This document shows, piece after piece, positions 11,079 to 19,432 of a stretch of DNA of 64,000 nucleotides. Position numbers and translations under genes: made by a program. This DNA is from Anadara kagoshimensis (lineage: Eukaryota > Mollusca > Bivalvia > Arcoida > Arcidae), in NCBI GenBank assembly GCA_021292105.1, contig CM037857.1, positions 34,294,680 through 34,358,679 on the forward strand, in the 5' to 3' direction. Every line of letters begins with the position of its first letter. Positions within the stretch are counted from its first letter, which is position 1. A model generated the notes under the pieces. That model had not been told where the DNA came from. It searched no databases and worked only from the letters and a program-made list of their open reading frames with translations.

Positions 11079-12682
11079 TTTTTAGCTCACCTGACCGAAG
11101 GTCATGTGAGCTTATGGCATAGCGCAGCGTGTGTATGTGCGTGCGTGCGTGTGTGCGTGTGTGCGTGCGTCGTTAACACCTATTTTCAACTTCTCCTCTG
11201 AAACTACTGGACAGTTTTTAATGAAACTTTGTCAGAAGTATATATGGGCCGGTGCAATTCAGATTTGTTCATGGCGTTGCCATGGCTACCATAACTAGGT
11301 CAAGGTGACCTAGGGGTGCAAAAATCTTAAAAAATCTTCTTCTCCGAAAGTACTGATTGGAGAAAAAATCTGATGTGATATTTGGCTTCTCTAGGGTCTT
11401 AAGCCTATAGTTTGTTCATTTTGTGAAATTCAGATAAAAAATAGGTTACGCGTTTTTGCGTTTAATTTTGAAAAAACCGTAAAATAGCTTCAAATTGTTA
11501 TAACTTGACTATTTGACCAGATAATGACATGGGGTTTTCAGTTTTGACATCTTCTTGTTAGTATCTTCAAAATGAGGTCAAGGTCAATTGTGAAGGTCAT
11601 GACCTAATTTTTGTTACCTCTGATTATAATTATTATCTCAAAAACTTTAAACTTTTTGTTAAGGCATGTATATTAGAATGTTGTAGGTATTGATACAACG
11701 ATCATTTTGATGTATAGAAAAAGGTCATGGGTTCAAAGGTCAAGGTCACTGATGTGAAACAATACTGAATGGTTAATTATCTCGAAAACTATAAACTTTT
11801 TGTATAGGCATGTATATTAGAATGTTGTAGGTATTGATACAACAATCATTTTGATGTATAGAAAAAGGTCGTGGGTTCAAAGGTCAAGGTCACAGATGTG
11901 AAACAATACGGAAATGGTTAATTATCTCGAAAACTATAAACTTTTTGTATAGGCATGTATATTAGAATGTTGTAGGTATTGATACAACGATCATTTTGAT
12001 GTATAGAAAAGGTCATGGGTTCAAAGGTCAAGGTCACAGATGTGAAACAATACCGAAATGGTAAATTATCTTGAAAACTATAAACTTTTTGTATAGGCAT
12101 GTATATTAGAATGTTGTAAGTATTGATACAACGATCATTTTGATGTATAGAAAAAGGTCATGGATTCAAAGGTCAAGGTCACAGATGTGAAACAATACCG
12201 AAATGGTTAATTATCTCGAAAACTATAAACTTTTTGTATAGGCATGTATATTAGAATGTTGTAGATATTGATACAACGATCATTTTGATGTATAGAAAAA
12301 GGTCATGGGTTCAAAGGTCAAGGTCACAGATGTGAAACAATACCGAAATGGTTAAATATCTCAAAAACTGTAAACTTTTTGTATGGGCATGTATATTAGA
12401 ATGTTGTAGGTATTGATACAACAATCATTTTGATGTATAGAAAAATGTTATGGGTTTAAAGGTCAAGGTCACAGATGTGAAACAATACTGAAATGGTTAA
12501 TTATCTTGAAAACTATTAACTTTTTGTATAGGCATGTATACTACAATGTTGTAGGTATTGATACAACGGTTATCATGATGTTAAGAAAAAAGTCATTGGG
12601 GTTTAGTATTTATGTTTTCTTTAAATCTATCAGCTAGCCATTAGTTATCAGGTGAGCGTATCAGGCCCATGGGCCTCTTGTT
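11079..12682 (-). mobile_element. Pearl-like element A with about seven 145-bp core repeats
   Basis: One end is TTTTTAGCTCACCTGACCGA, which folds into a hairpin (GCTCACCTGACC pairs with GGTCATGTGAGC). The other end has the palindrome AGGCCCATGGGCCT followed by CTTGTT. The core is an array with a 144-145-bp period from about 11640 to 12590, each unit containing AAAGGTCAAGGTCAC. Copies B (19433-22434) and C (50942-52826) have the same ends and core. The design, hairpin ends around a minisatellite, resembles non-autonomous Helitron/Helentron (HINE or 'pearl') elements; that class is inference. Strand is given in the sense where the element starts AACAAGAGGCCC. Confidence 0.75.
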
Positions 12683-12689
12683 ATTTTAC

Positions 12690-12975
12690 AGAAGTTGGTT
12701 GGTTGGTTGAATGTTGCTTAACGTAGCATCAGCAATTCTTCAGCTATTCGCGACGAGAACTATTTTATTAATCTCTATGGATTACTCTATGAACAAGTTG
12801 ATGCATGCATGTGAAGTGCTAGTGTGTTGTATGGTCTGCCTTGTACTAGCGCGCACTCATGGCGACATTAATATAAGTGCTAGCTCGCCGAGTCAGTACG
12901 CCACAGACAAGCGTACCACTCCCCCAGCTACATTATACTGACACCGTGTGAACGGCTAGGAAATTAACTTTCCCA
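12690..12975. repeat. Interspersed repeat in intron 4 of the inner gene
   Basis: GTTGGTTGGTTGAATGTTGC, then CTTAACGTAGCATCAGCAAT and CTATTCGCGACGAGAAC, resembles a repeat common in mollusc DNA, probably a SINE tail. Without another copy in the window the boundaries and class are guesses. An open frame of 76 codons inside has no motif. Confidence 0.4.
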
Positions 12976-12997
12976 CATGTTGTCTGGTGTTTTACAG

Positions 12998-13177
12998 AAG
13001 TGACGCAGAGTGTATGGCACATTTAGAGACCATAGTCAACAAGTCAGCAAAGACAAATGTGGCACAGAGAATAATAGATGATGGTGGCAATACTTTGGTA
13101 CAGTGGAAGAACTGGAAAGAATATTTAGGGACACGTTTTAAGAGTTTCAAGGGAATTAGAAAAGTACACATGTTCAG
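12998..13177 (+). pseudogene. Inner transposase gene, exon 4
   Basis: After a TTTTACAG acceptor it reads SDAECMAHLETIVNKSA, then LVQWKNWKEYLGTRFKS and IRKVHMFR, ending at GTATAT. This matches the family block after the GHTR motif (SDxxTLxxLxxxVxxSA...WxxWKxFLxxxF...GIRKxxHFR). Phases 2 in and 2 out are consistent with exons 3 and 5. It has no internal stop. Confidence 0.85.
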
Positions 13178-13544
13178 GTATATTCATAACATAATATCTA
13201 TCGGCATGTATATATACATGCACGGTGTAGTTTTTTTAACCAAATGTTGGCCACTGTGAGTAAAGTGGCTTTAGTGACATGTCTTATAAGACTAAGTAGT
13301 TAAGTGAGTTTACACATAATGGTCACCACAATATCAAAACCATTTAGAAAATGGCATTTTTGCAATGAATTTGAAAATCACATTCTATATTCATCGATGA
13401 TAAATGCATTTTCAACAAAACTTTCTTTTTGACAGATCGCTTTCAAACCAAAAGGAATTCATCAACACCTTTCAATTATTATTGTACTCTGAAAATTAGT
13501 TAGATACAATGAATTGAATATATAATCAATAATATATTTTACAG

Positions 13545-13763
13545 ATTCTCCATGTTGCAGCCAGGTCTTCTGTTTTACCAGGAACACTCTGATTCAAACG
13601 TGCAGACATACAAGTTAAATCTAGAAGACAACGTTATGGTGAACCCAAACTACCTGTTGCAGGTCTGAGTCGGGAGAGACATCTCTATCTGGTCAATAAC
13701 GTCAGACAACATGTGAGACAGCAATTTCAGAATGCTTTCTGCCCAGCAATGGTTGAGGAATAA
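13545..13763 (+). pseudogene. Inner transposase gene, exon 5 and stop
   Basis: The acceptor TTTTACAG is followed by FSMLQPGLLFYQEHSDS in the phase set by exon 4. The downstream family-like stretch GLSRERHLYLVNNVRQHV and its TAA at 13761 lie in another frame, so one frame change falls around 13640. The expected C-terminal layout (INLLKPG..., then ...LSxxRxxYL...) is recognisable but shortened. Confidence 0.7.
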
Positions 13764-14260
13764 ACAGTTATTGTCATGGCAACCGTTTGAAATCAATGAC
13801 AACAAAAATTTGAATAATTTGTTTGTGAATGCCTGACGTTTTTGACGTTAACGTGTGCTAATTACCATAACTCTTTATTGAACTTCTGTTTAGGATCCAT
13901 TTATTCTGAATGATAAGAGTACATAATCGTTTCTATGGTAACCGATTTTTTCCTTTTTTTTTTACTTATTTTTACTTATTTGTAAATTCAGATTAGTTGT
14001 TGAAAACATTAGTCGATATTGATAACCATAAATCTTGCATAAATCATCATAAGTAACAATGGCAGAACGAAGTAGTTGTTCTTTTATGCGTAACTAATAT
14101 TAACTGATAATTACAGATTACAGACCAATTATTGTGACGTCATGAAGCGCCCATAGCAACGAGAATAGTTATCCTAGAAACCAAAAACTGCCTTTATTAC
14201 AAAGAGGAAATGTTGTGCTATAATATAAGACAAAAAAATAAAAATGTAAAATTTTGACCT
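13764..14260. other. 3' flank of the inner element
   Basis: AT-rich sequence between the transposase stop and the right TIR at 14261-14288. No gene or repeat recognised. Confidence 0.5.
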
Positions 14261-14288
14261 TAAGGTCCCTTTTCTCGCGACGCCAATC

Positions 14289-14858
14289 ATTTATATGTAA
14301 ATGTCTTCAGAGTATTGTATATTTACCAAAGCTGGATGATATGACCAAGGTACCCAAGTGCTTTGAGAATTTTTCAGACACTAGAATTATCTTAGACTGT
14401 ACAGAGTTGTTTGTACAGACTCCATCTTCACTGCATACTCAAAGTCAGACATATTCAAACTACAAATCCCACAATACATTCAAGGCACTGGTGGGGATAA
14501 ATAAGACCGGGCAGTTACATTATTTCTAGACTTTGGGGAGGTTCAGCATCAGATACTGAGATAACCAGAAAAAGTGGTCTTTATGATTTGCTGCAGCCAG
14601 GAGATGCAGTGATGGTGGACAAGGGGTTTATTCACATTAAGAATGATCTTGAACAGAGAGGTGTGAAACTGTATTGTCCACCATTTCTCTCCAAGAATCA
14701 GTTGTCAAAATCGGAGGTGGAACAGACGTAAAATGGAACAAATTAAGAACTTTCGGATTCTTCAGGGAATACTTCCTCTGAGTTTAGGTCACATTGTGGA
14801 TGAAATATTTTTCATCTGTGCAGCTCTTACTAACCTTCTGCCTCCACTTGTTAAGTAA
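14289..14858 (+). pseudogene. DDE_Tnp_4 catalytic part of the outer transposase
   Basis: It reads ICKCLQSIVYLPKLDD, IILDCTELFVQTPSSL, SQTYSNYKSHNTFKALVG, then in another frame SRLWGGSASDTEITRKSGL and GDAVMVDKGFIHIKNDL, and finally NFRILQGILPLSLGHI and FFICAALTNLLPPLV. The D of LDCTEL and the D of MVDKGF are the first two catalytic acids of DDE_Tnp_4. There is a frame change near 14525 and a TAA after 'SEVEQT'. A short deletion follows that removes the segment where the family has its third acid (HVERAIxRIK). The protein is inactive. It resumes exactly after the ATTT duplication made by the inner element. Confidence 0.85.
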
Positions 14859-15240
14859 ATATTTTTCACATAAGTACAATGACTGAAATGTATTGGTAGC
14901 AGTAAATGGAGGATTATGTGATTTTGTTTATGAGTCAGCTTTAGCTGACCCCAATTATACTTGTTATGATATTAAAAGTGACTTTTTTGTTTCTTCTTTC
15001 AGTATCATATGTTCTGAAGCATCAATTCATCTCCAGTAATATATAAGAGGATCTTGCATGAGAGTTCATGTAATATTGAATTTATTAAACGAGTTGATTA
15101 AATCTTTGTGCAACGAGCCTTGTGCAACAAGTTTAACAAATTCAATGTCATATGATCACAAATGTAAGATTCTGTTCATTGTATACATGTAATTCTAGAA
15201 AATGTCATTTTTGTTTCCTTGTTATAAGAGTTGAGTGAGT
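14859..15240. other. Spacer, no gene seen
   Basis: AT-rich sequence between the end of the transposase and a SINE. Nothing recognised. Confidence 0.5.
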
Positions 15241-15580
15241 GAGTTGAGTAATGGTGTTTAATGTCCCAGTCAAGAATATTTCACTTATATCGAGACGTTG
15301 CCAGCTATAGACGAAGGTGCAGAAATTTTGCCTGTGCGTTGGGCTTATGACATTATACAGCAGGGTTCTTTATCGTGCCAAGCCCACCGTGACACGGGAC
15401 CTCGTTTATTTTAAGTTCCCATCCGAAAGAACCTTGACTTTCATTTTGTTTTACCAAGTGCTTGGCAAAAGAACAGTCACTACCCACTTTCAAATCTTGG
15501 GTCAGACCCGGCCGGGAATCGAACCCACTACCTCCCACTTACGGAGCGAGCACTCTACCAACTGAGCTACGGCAGTGGTA
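15241..15580 (-). mobile_element. tRNA-derived SINE, minus strand, nearly full length
   Basis: On the minus strand it starts CCGTAGCTCAGTTGGTAGAG (A box), then GGGTTCGATTCCC (B box), a body with 'ggtctcgtgtcacggtgg'-type sequence, and ends CACCATTACTCAACTC. This is the clearest copy of the main family in the window and lies between the two convergent genes of the outer element. Confidence 0.9.
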
Positions 15581-15959
15581 CTAAGCTAATGAAAGTTTTT
15601 ATTATTAAATTTACTAATGAAATAAGTTATAATTTTAGGGTAAAAGTGTTGCAAGTTTAATGTGGCTGTTTGGCTGTATAAACCTGTGATAGTGACGAGT
15701 TTTGCCTGGCCTTAATTGCACAAATAATGACTTGATCAATACAATGTATTCAAACTAAAGGACAAAGAGTTGGATCAAATTTATTGAGAAATTATATTAA
15801 AATCTTAGTTATGAGGAAATATTTTTAAAATACCCCCCCCCCCTTTTTTTTGTGATTTTATTTTATTGGCAATACAAATGTACATGAATACTCTATTCAT
15901 TGTGCCAACTTACAGGTTTGTGATAAAAATTTTAGAATTTAATATTGGTTTTATAGTGC
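15581..15959. other. Spacer with C/T homopolymers
   Basis: Contains a run of about 11 C followed by T near 15832-15850. No gene recognised; the 3' end of the minus-strand nuclease gene may reach in here. Confidence 0.4.
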
Positions 15960-17345
15960 TTGGTTATTTCTGGAATCATGTAGCTAACATAAGAACTTTC
16001 CAATTTTTTCAACATTTCTTTCCAAAATGACCTGTCAATTTTATCTGTATAATTTTGAAATCTTGCTTTGTGTAAATCACAAAGTCACACTTTTCTATTT
16101 TACATACTCCCATTTGACCTTGTACTTAGCTATAATAGCGGTGTCCAGTTTTCAAGCAAATTTCATTTGTATTTTGATCAATGAAACAACAAAACTGCTT
16201 TAATTTACATGCCTCTGTTATGGACTTGTCCCTCATACTATATGGACACTTGATTTCTTATAAATACTTGTTCATTTTCTTTTGGTTATACACAAGCCCA
16301 TCAGGACTTGCTCCCAAAAATCCATAACCCTCACACAGCCTCAATCCAACATTCTCTACTGTAACATTTTCCTTGTGATGGAGTTTTTTATATGCAAGGT
16401 ACTTTTTCCTTGCAATTGGTTCATATTTCTTCCCCATCTAATGGGCATAGTATCACTTCATCTGAGTTTCCAAAAATTAATTTTTGAAGTAATTTTGCTA
16501 CTGGGGTTGTGGACTTTCTGACAAGAATGTCATGAAAGTTGGAGCTCGTTATTCTATTTTTTCTAGTAAGCTTCCATAATGTGTTCTCATTTTGACCCCT
16601 TGTTCTTGTTTCCAACTCTTTGATTACTGTGTCTGGAACATGCATTGTTTTTTCTATATACTGTTTTCTCATCATAGTTATATTTTCTTAGTAACTGTTC
16701 AAGATTTATATATTCATCAGAGTCATACACTATATGTTCTGATGTTTCAACTTCTACTGAACAGATAACATTTAAATCTGACACAACCTCACTGCTTTTC
16801 TGAGAGACAGGAGGCAATAAATCCATAAGAACTGCATTAGAATTGATATTACTTAGTTTGCATTACAAGCTTGTTCTAAAATGCTCACTTTGTGGTATTA
16901 TCTCTGGAAGTGGTTTAGCAGGCCTTCCTATACTGTCAGGTCTATATTTGATCTTTTTGAATGTAATATTTTCCACAACATCAGGCTCTTTTCCTTTTCT
17001 TAGGTTTTGACCACTCACATTGACGAGAGGTACAAGACTCTTCACTATCGCAGTTCCCTGCAGCATTAGCTTCTAACGAAAACAGCAAGCCAGCCACATG
17101 TGTGCAACCTTCTCCTTGTCTGCAATAATTGTATTACATTAATTTTATTAATTAATTATGTCCCCCCAAATTTTCGGGAGAGACATATTGTTTTGTTCGA
17201 AAAGTCTGTCTGTCTGTCCGTCACAAATCATGTCAGACTCATAAGTTTTGAATGCATAAAAAGAATTTGAAATAACTTGGCATAAATGTTCACGGACACT
17301 GGAGTAAATGTCAAGAAAAGACAAACACATTTTACACCTAAAGGC

Positions 17346-17379
<34 letters not shown>

Positions 17380-18043
17380 CCATGAAAACAAAATTATCTA
17401 TACAAAAAAATTATTTTTGTATATATATGGGTCTAGTATCACCAATGACTCACCCAGCAGGACAAGAACAGTAAGCCTTTAGAATGGTATATGGAGCATC
17501 CTTTGATAAACACACCCACTGGGTGCAAGTGCCTTGTTTCATAGATGGGTAACATTTTGATCGAATGTAGCACATTTTAGAGTCCTTCTCTATCAAATTA
17601 ACCATAATATTATGAATATAACCCTCCTTATAGAAGTTGAATCCTCTGATGAATTGGCGATAACATTCCATCTTTCCACTGTCTTCTGTCCTGTGACTAC
17701 TATAAAGGTATTGTTCAACATCTCTGTGTGATATATGTGGAAATAGTTTTGTATTACTCGTCCAACCAGAGTTCAGAGAATCAACAGAAATAATACCAGT
17801 GGCAGAGACATGGCTGTTTGATCTAGATTCAGTATCCGATAATGACCCCTTCTCTCTGGCGTCACTGACACTACTAGTAGGCATGCACACATTGTCTTCC
17901 TTGTTAACTTCAAAAGCTCTTTGAGCTAGTTCTAATTTTGTACCGCTTATTTTCCTGTTTTTCTGTTTTAAATATGTTTGTAATGCCGACTTTTTTAGTG
18001 CCAATAAGTCTTCAACAGTTGTGTTTTCATTCAATAAACTCAT
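15960..18043 (-). pseudogene. SAP-SWIM-YqaJ nuclease gene of the outer element
   Basis: The first exon begins at ATG 18043 (MSLLNENTTVEDLLALKKSA) with a SAP-like DNA-binding helix pair (ALQTYLKQ, then GTKLELAQRAF). It ends with CSCPAG at 17454 before GTGAGT. The next exon starts at 17119 after TTGCAG with GEGCTHVAGLLFSLE. Together these give a SWIM zinc finger (CxC...CxH). Further on come NRITSSNFHDILVRKSTTP (YqaJ start), GFLGASPDGLV at about 16297-16323, EIKCPYS at 16238-16258 and YYS-VQGQ at 16114-16138; the SPDG aspartate and the E-x-K are the nuclease signature. A frame change follows the SWIM exon, and in-frame stops precede EIK and interrupt YYSxVQGQ, so it is dead. In the family this nuclease accompanies the transposase; its exact role is unknown to me. 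Confidence 0.85.
17349..17378. repeat. (TG)n microsatellite
   Basis: Uninterrupted TG repeats in the intron between the two SWIM half-exons. The surrounding 17150-17250 sequence (GTCTGTCTGTCTGTCCGTC) looks like a further interspersed repeat. Confidence 0.95.
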
Positions 18044-18071
18044 TTTAAATTTACCCGCTTGAAGACTTAAT

Positions 18072-18149
18072 ACTATGAAACCGGAAGTGGGAGATACCTG
18101 CACTCAAGAACGATAACTCTATTGACATTTCTTGCCGCAAACTCGGAAT
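18072..18149 (-). repeat. Right inverted repeat of the outer element
   Basis: The reverse complement has GAGTTTGCGGC, AGAGTTATCGTTCTTGAGTG, CAGGTAT and CACTTCC, matching 4749-4826 in order. It lies just upstream of the nuclease ATG at 18043, so it probably doubles as that gene's promoter region. Confidence 0.6.
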
Positions 18150-18179
18150 GCACATAAGGGACGTTTCTACTTTGACGGG

Positions 18180-18608
18180 CTCTAATGATGTTCAACGTAC
18201 CAGTCAAGAATATTTCACTTATATTGAAACATCACCAGCTACAGGCGCATGTGCATAAATTTTGCCTGTGCGTTGTGCTGATGGCTGCTATACAGCCAAG
18301 CTACCGTGATGTCATATACCATTTTTTGAATTTAATCATAAAATACATTCAAAAAATGGTATTATTGTCATATACCATTTTTTGAATGTATTTTATGATT
18401 AAATTAAAAAAAATGGTATATGACAGTGACACGGGATCTCGTTTTTTTTTAGTTCCCATCCGAAAGAACTGTGACTTTCATTTGGTAATGTTGAGTGCTT
18501 GGCGAAAGAACAATCATTACCCACTTTCAAGTCTTGGGTCAGATCCGGTCGGGGTTCATACCCACGACCTCCCATTTACGGAGCGAGCAGTCTACAAACT
18601 GAGCAACA
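18180..18608 (-). mobile_element. tRNA-derived SINE, minus strand, split by a foldback element
   Basis: The ends match the main SINE (CAGTCAAGAATATTTCACTT at the left; CGGAGCGAGCAGTCTACAAA at the right on the plus strand). An extra 116 bp lies at 18310-18425. The A box has decayed (CTGAGCAACAGC instead of CTGAGCTACGGC). It caps the right end of the outer transposon. Confidence 0.85.
18310..18425. mobile_element. 116-bp foldback MITE inside the SINE
   Basis: It begins TGTCATATACCATTTTTTGA and ends with the reverse complement of the same sequence. Two arms of about 55 bp meet at the middle with only a few mismatches. GTGA flanks it on both sides (18306-18309 and 18426-18429), and removing it with one GTGA gives the SINE consensus 'ccgtgacacggga'. 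Confidence 0.9.
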
Positions 18609-18613
18609 GCAAC

Positions 18614-19050
18614 GAACTTAGAAGCAATAAAGTTATATGATTGATGTTGTGATAAAATAAACAAAACAAAAACCCAACTTTTATTTCGATCGTTATTTAT
18701 TTAAAGTAAATTATTGTTATAAATTTTAACGATTAGTACAAGTTACGGCCGAAGATTATATGTTGCATCTTGCACCCAGTGGACGGTTTACTGACTATAC
18801 AGGAGTGCGAGATAACCCTCCTAATTTACCGAACTTAGAAGCAATAAAGTTATTTGCTTGATGTTGTGATAAAATAAACAAAACAAAAACCCAACTTTTA
18901 TTTCGATCGTTATTTATTTAAAGTAAATTATTGTTATAAATTTTAACGATTAGTACAAGTTACGGCCGAAGATTATACGTTGCATCTTGCACCCAGTGGA
19001 CGGTTTACTGACTATACAGGAGTGCGAGATAACCCTCCTAATTTACCGAA
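18614..19050. repeat. Tandem duplication, 217-bp unit, two copies
   Basis: GAACTTAGAAGCAATAAAGT starts at 18614 and again at 18831, and the two copies are nearly identical up to 'aatttaccgaac'. The sequence after the second copy (19055-19250) carries 'tagtgtgagaaaattcgttt' and 'cttcggtttcctccacc', fragments of the second SINE family. Confidence 0.9.
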
Positions 19051-19432
19051 CGGAAAATTTATAATGTGTTTGCTTGCCGAAAAATTGTTGTTTTCTCCGT
19101 GTACTTCTGTTTCCTCCACAATTCTAGAATCTGGATCTCACCAGCTTGGTTCGTATTTTGTTTGGGCAAGTCCTAGTGTGAGAAAATTCGTTTGCCGAAT
19201 GTTGGTTCTTTTCTCAGTGTACTTCGGTTTCCTCCACCCTTGTTGAACTTGACGTCTAGACACAAAGACAACACATTTTTTTAACAAACTGACAAAAAAT
19301 GAATTGGGCGTAAAGCATCGTTGCCCACTATCCAGGGTACTATAATTTGTATCAAAGAATTTCATACTATGCGATCAGTATATGTATAACGTCGATTAAA
19401 AAGAAATTTAAGGTAAGGTTACAAATTTTGAT

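Larger units (their letters stand above)
6314..14288 (+). mobile_element. Nested 8-kb DNA transposon with DUF7869-like transposase
   Basis: Left end GATTGGCGTCACGACAAAAG and the reverse complement of the right end (GATTGGCGTCGCGAGAAAAG) match over at least 28 bp with two mismatches. The flanks carry ATTT at 6310-6313 and 14289-14292. The target could be read as the 5-bp CATTT if the last base is counted as flank. Removing the element with one ATTT restores the frame of the outer transposase. Inside is a five-exon plus-strand gene (6317-13763). The superfamily is uncertain: a 4-bp duplication fits Sola-like elements among others, but I could not confirm that. It has been hit by SINEs, a MITE and a pearl-like element. 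Confidence 0.85.
4749..18179 (+). mobile_element. Decayed ISL2EU-like DNA transposon (outer element)
   Basis: Three observations define it. First, a plus-strand transposase has a THAP zinc finger, an HTH_Tnp_4 helix-turn-helix and a DDE_Tnp_4 catalytic part. Second, a convergent minus-strand gene encodes SAP, SWIM and YqaJ nuclease domains. Third, imperfect inverted repeats lie outside both genes (4749-4826 and 18072-18149). From memory of Repbase usage, a DDE_4 transposase with a THAP finger plus a YqaJ exonuclease marks the ISL2EU superfamily; the name is inference, the domains are seen. The transposase exon is interrupted by another transposon at 6314-14288. Both genes carry stops or frameshifts, so the copy is dead. 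The left end is hidden by the satellite and the right end by a SINE, so the target duplication cannot be read. Confidence 0.7.
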
